A DNA stretch of 6,814 nucleotides from Verrucomicrobiota bacterium (lineage in GTDB: Bacteria; Verrucomicrobiota; Verrucomicrobiia; Limisphaerales; AV2): positions 1-6,814 of the forward strand of contig QHPA01000108.1 of assembly GCA_003218935.1 (NCBI GenBank), read 5' to 3'. Both the position numbers and the translations under genes were made by a program. The notes beneath the pieces are model-generated. The model was not told the origin of the DNA and ran no database searches. It saw only the letters and a program-made list of their open reading frames with translations. Numbering within the stretch: the first letter of the stretch is position 1; every line of letters starts with the position of its first letter. Below are positions 6,274 to 6,814 of this stretch, in pieces.

Positions 6274-6711
6274 ATGAAACGTCCGCTACATACCTTAGCG
6301 TCTCTCACCCAAATCGTTACCTGCGCAATCCTTGCGCTCGGCGCAGTGGTGCAAGCCCAGGATAAAAAAGCTGATCCCACCGGTACTTGGACATGGACCA
6401 CGCCTGGCCGAAATGGCGGTCCCGACCGGAAAAGCACTCTCAAGTTGAAGGTCGAAGGAGATAAACTGACCGGAACGCTGTCCGCCCCTGGACGCGGGGG
6501 GCAAAGTAACGACAGTGCCATTGCCGATGGCAAGTTGAAGGGGGATGAAATCTCTTTCACGGTGATTCGTGAGTTCGGTGGGAACAAGATCACCGCCAAG
6601 TACAACGGCAAGATCAGTGACGATTCAATCAAGGGGAAAATCGAAACTGAACGGAACGGCCAGACCAATTCGCGTGACTGGGAGGCCAAACGCGAAACCG
6701 AAAAGAAATAA
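6274..6711 (+). CDS. Small exported beta-rich protein of unknown function, 145 aa
   Basis: It starts MKRPLHTLASLTQIVTCAIL. Residues 1-28 form a Sec-type signal peptide ending VVQAQ, and the Cys at 17 is not in a lipobox. The mature protein is a run of short beta strands: GTWTWTTPG (37-45), STLKLKVEGDKLTGTLS (54-70), EISFTVIREF (92-101), KITAKYNGKIS (105-115) and IKGKIETERN (119-128). This alternating 'T-G-T-x-x / K-G-x-I' pattern suggests a small lipocalin-like or single-sheet barrel. It carries PGRNGG and PGRGG loops. I recall similar uncharacterised proteins from Verrucomicrobiota and Planctomycetota, usually next to other exported proteins, but no function is known to me. There is no clear Shine-Dalgarno before the ATG. 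It lies 337 nt after the hydrolase, so it may have its own promoter. Confidence 0.87.
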   Translation: MKRPLHTLASLTQIVTCAILALGAVVQAQDKKADPTGTWTWTTPGRNGGPDRKSTLKLKVEGDKLTGTLSAPGRGGQSNDSAIADGKLKGDEISFTVIREFGGNKITAKYNGKISDDSIKGKIETERNGQTNSRDWEAKRETEKK

Positions 6712-6714
6712 TTA

Positions 6715-6783
6715 ACCCGCCAATACCGGCGCGGCGTTTGCGGAGCTCCTTGCCCTTTGCAAGCGGCGCCCTTCTGAGCGGGT
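6715..6783 (+). repeat. Nested inverted repeats downstream of the last gene
   Basis: Three pairs of arms are nested around one centre. ACCCGC (6715-6720) matches GCGGGT (6778-6783). GGCGC (6728-6732) matches GCGCC (6766-6770). CTTGC (6749-6753) matches GCAAG (6759-6763) with a 5-nt loop. The outer and middle stems are separated by 7 nt on each side. It begins 4 nt after the stop codon. No T-run follows, so it is not a standard intrinsic terminator, but it could end or protect the 3' end of the transcript. The remaining bases to the window edge show nothing recognisable. Confidence 0.4.
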
Positions 6784-6814
6784 AGTCAATTCGAATAAGA
6801 TGGGTTCCAGACGC

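Noticed and set aside
6710..6785. A possible integron attC site from the nested repeats after the last gene
   Set aside because: The ends do not match the RYYYAAC and GTTRRRY core sites, and there is no integrase or cassette array.

Overview
The window looks like part of a chromosome from a GC-rich Gram-negative bacterium, most likely a soil or freshwater Verrucomicrobiota (Pedosphaera/Limisphaerales-like). This is inferred from the protein families: short exported proteins of unknown function, a PQQ-type beta-propeller beginning near 'NWPQWRGP', a Tat-exported intradiol dioxygenase and an exported dienelactone-hydrolase-like enzyme. The phylum is recalled from family resemblance and has not been tested by a search.

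Layout. Positions 1-1329 are on the minus strand. A gene for an exported Gly/Arg/Asn-rich protein (775-1329) lies 43 nt upstream of, and in the same direction as, the N-terminal part of a GspE/PilB-type secretion ATPase (1-731), which runs off the left edge. Positions 1330-1945 form a 616-nt divergent intergenic region with several perfect inverted repeats and no convincing gene. From 1946 to 6711 everything is on the plus strand: a PQQ-like beta-propeller protein (1946-3352), an exported 236-aa protein of unknown function (3434-4144), a Tat-exported intradiol ring-cleavage dioxygenase (4243-4902), an exported dienelactone-hydrolase-family enzyme (5133-5936) and a small exported beta-rich protein (6274-6711). 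Longer gaps (4903-5132, 5937-6273, 6712-6814) hold hairpin-forming sequence but no supported gene.

How it fits together. Every complete gene carries a Sec- or Tat-type export signal, so the plus-strand run looks like a set of cell-envelope proteins. The dioxygenase and the hydrolase belong to families that act in the same catabolic route (intradiol cleavage of catechols, and hydrolysis of the dienelactones formed further down). Both appear to have been moved outside the cytoplasm, and no muconate cycloisomerase is present in the window. The spacings (81, 98, 230 and 337 nt) do not prove a single operon. No RNA gene, CRISPR array, insertion sequence or phage gene was found. The most interesting points are the exported ring-cleavage/hydrolase pair, the exported RG-rich protein placed just before the secretion ATPase, and several structured non-coding stretches. 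None of these amounts to a demonstrated new system.
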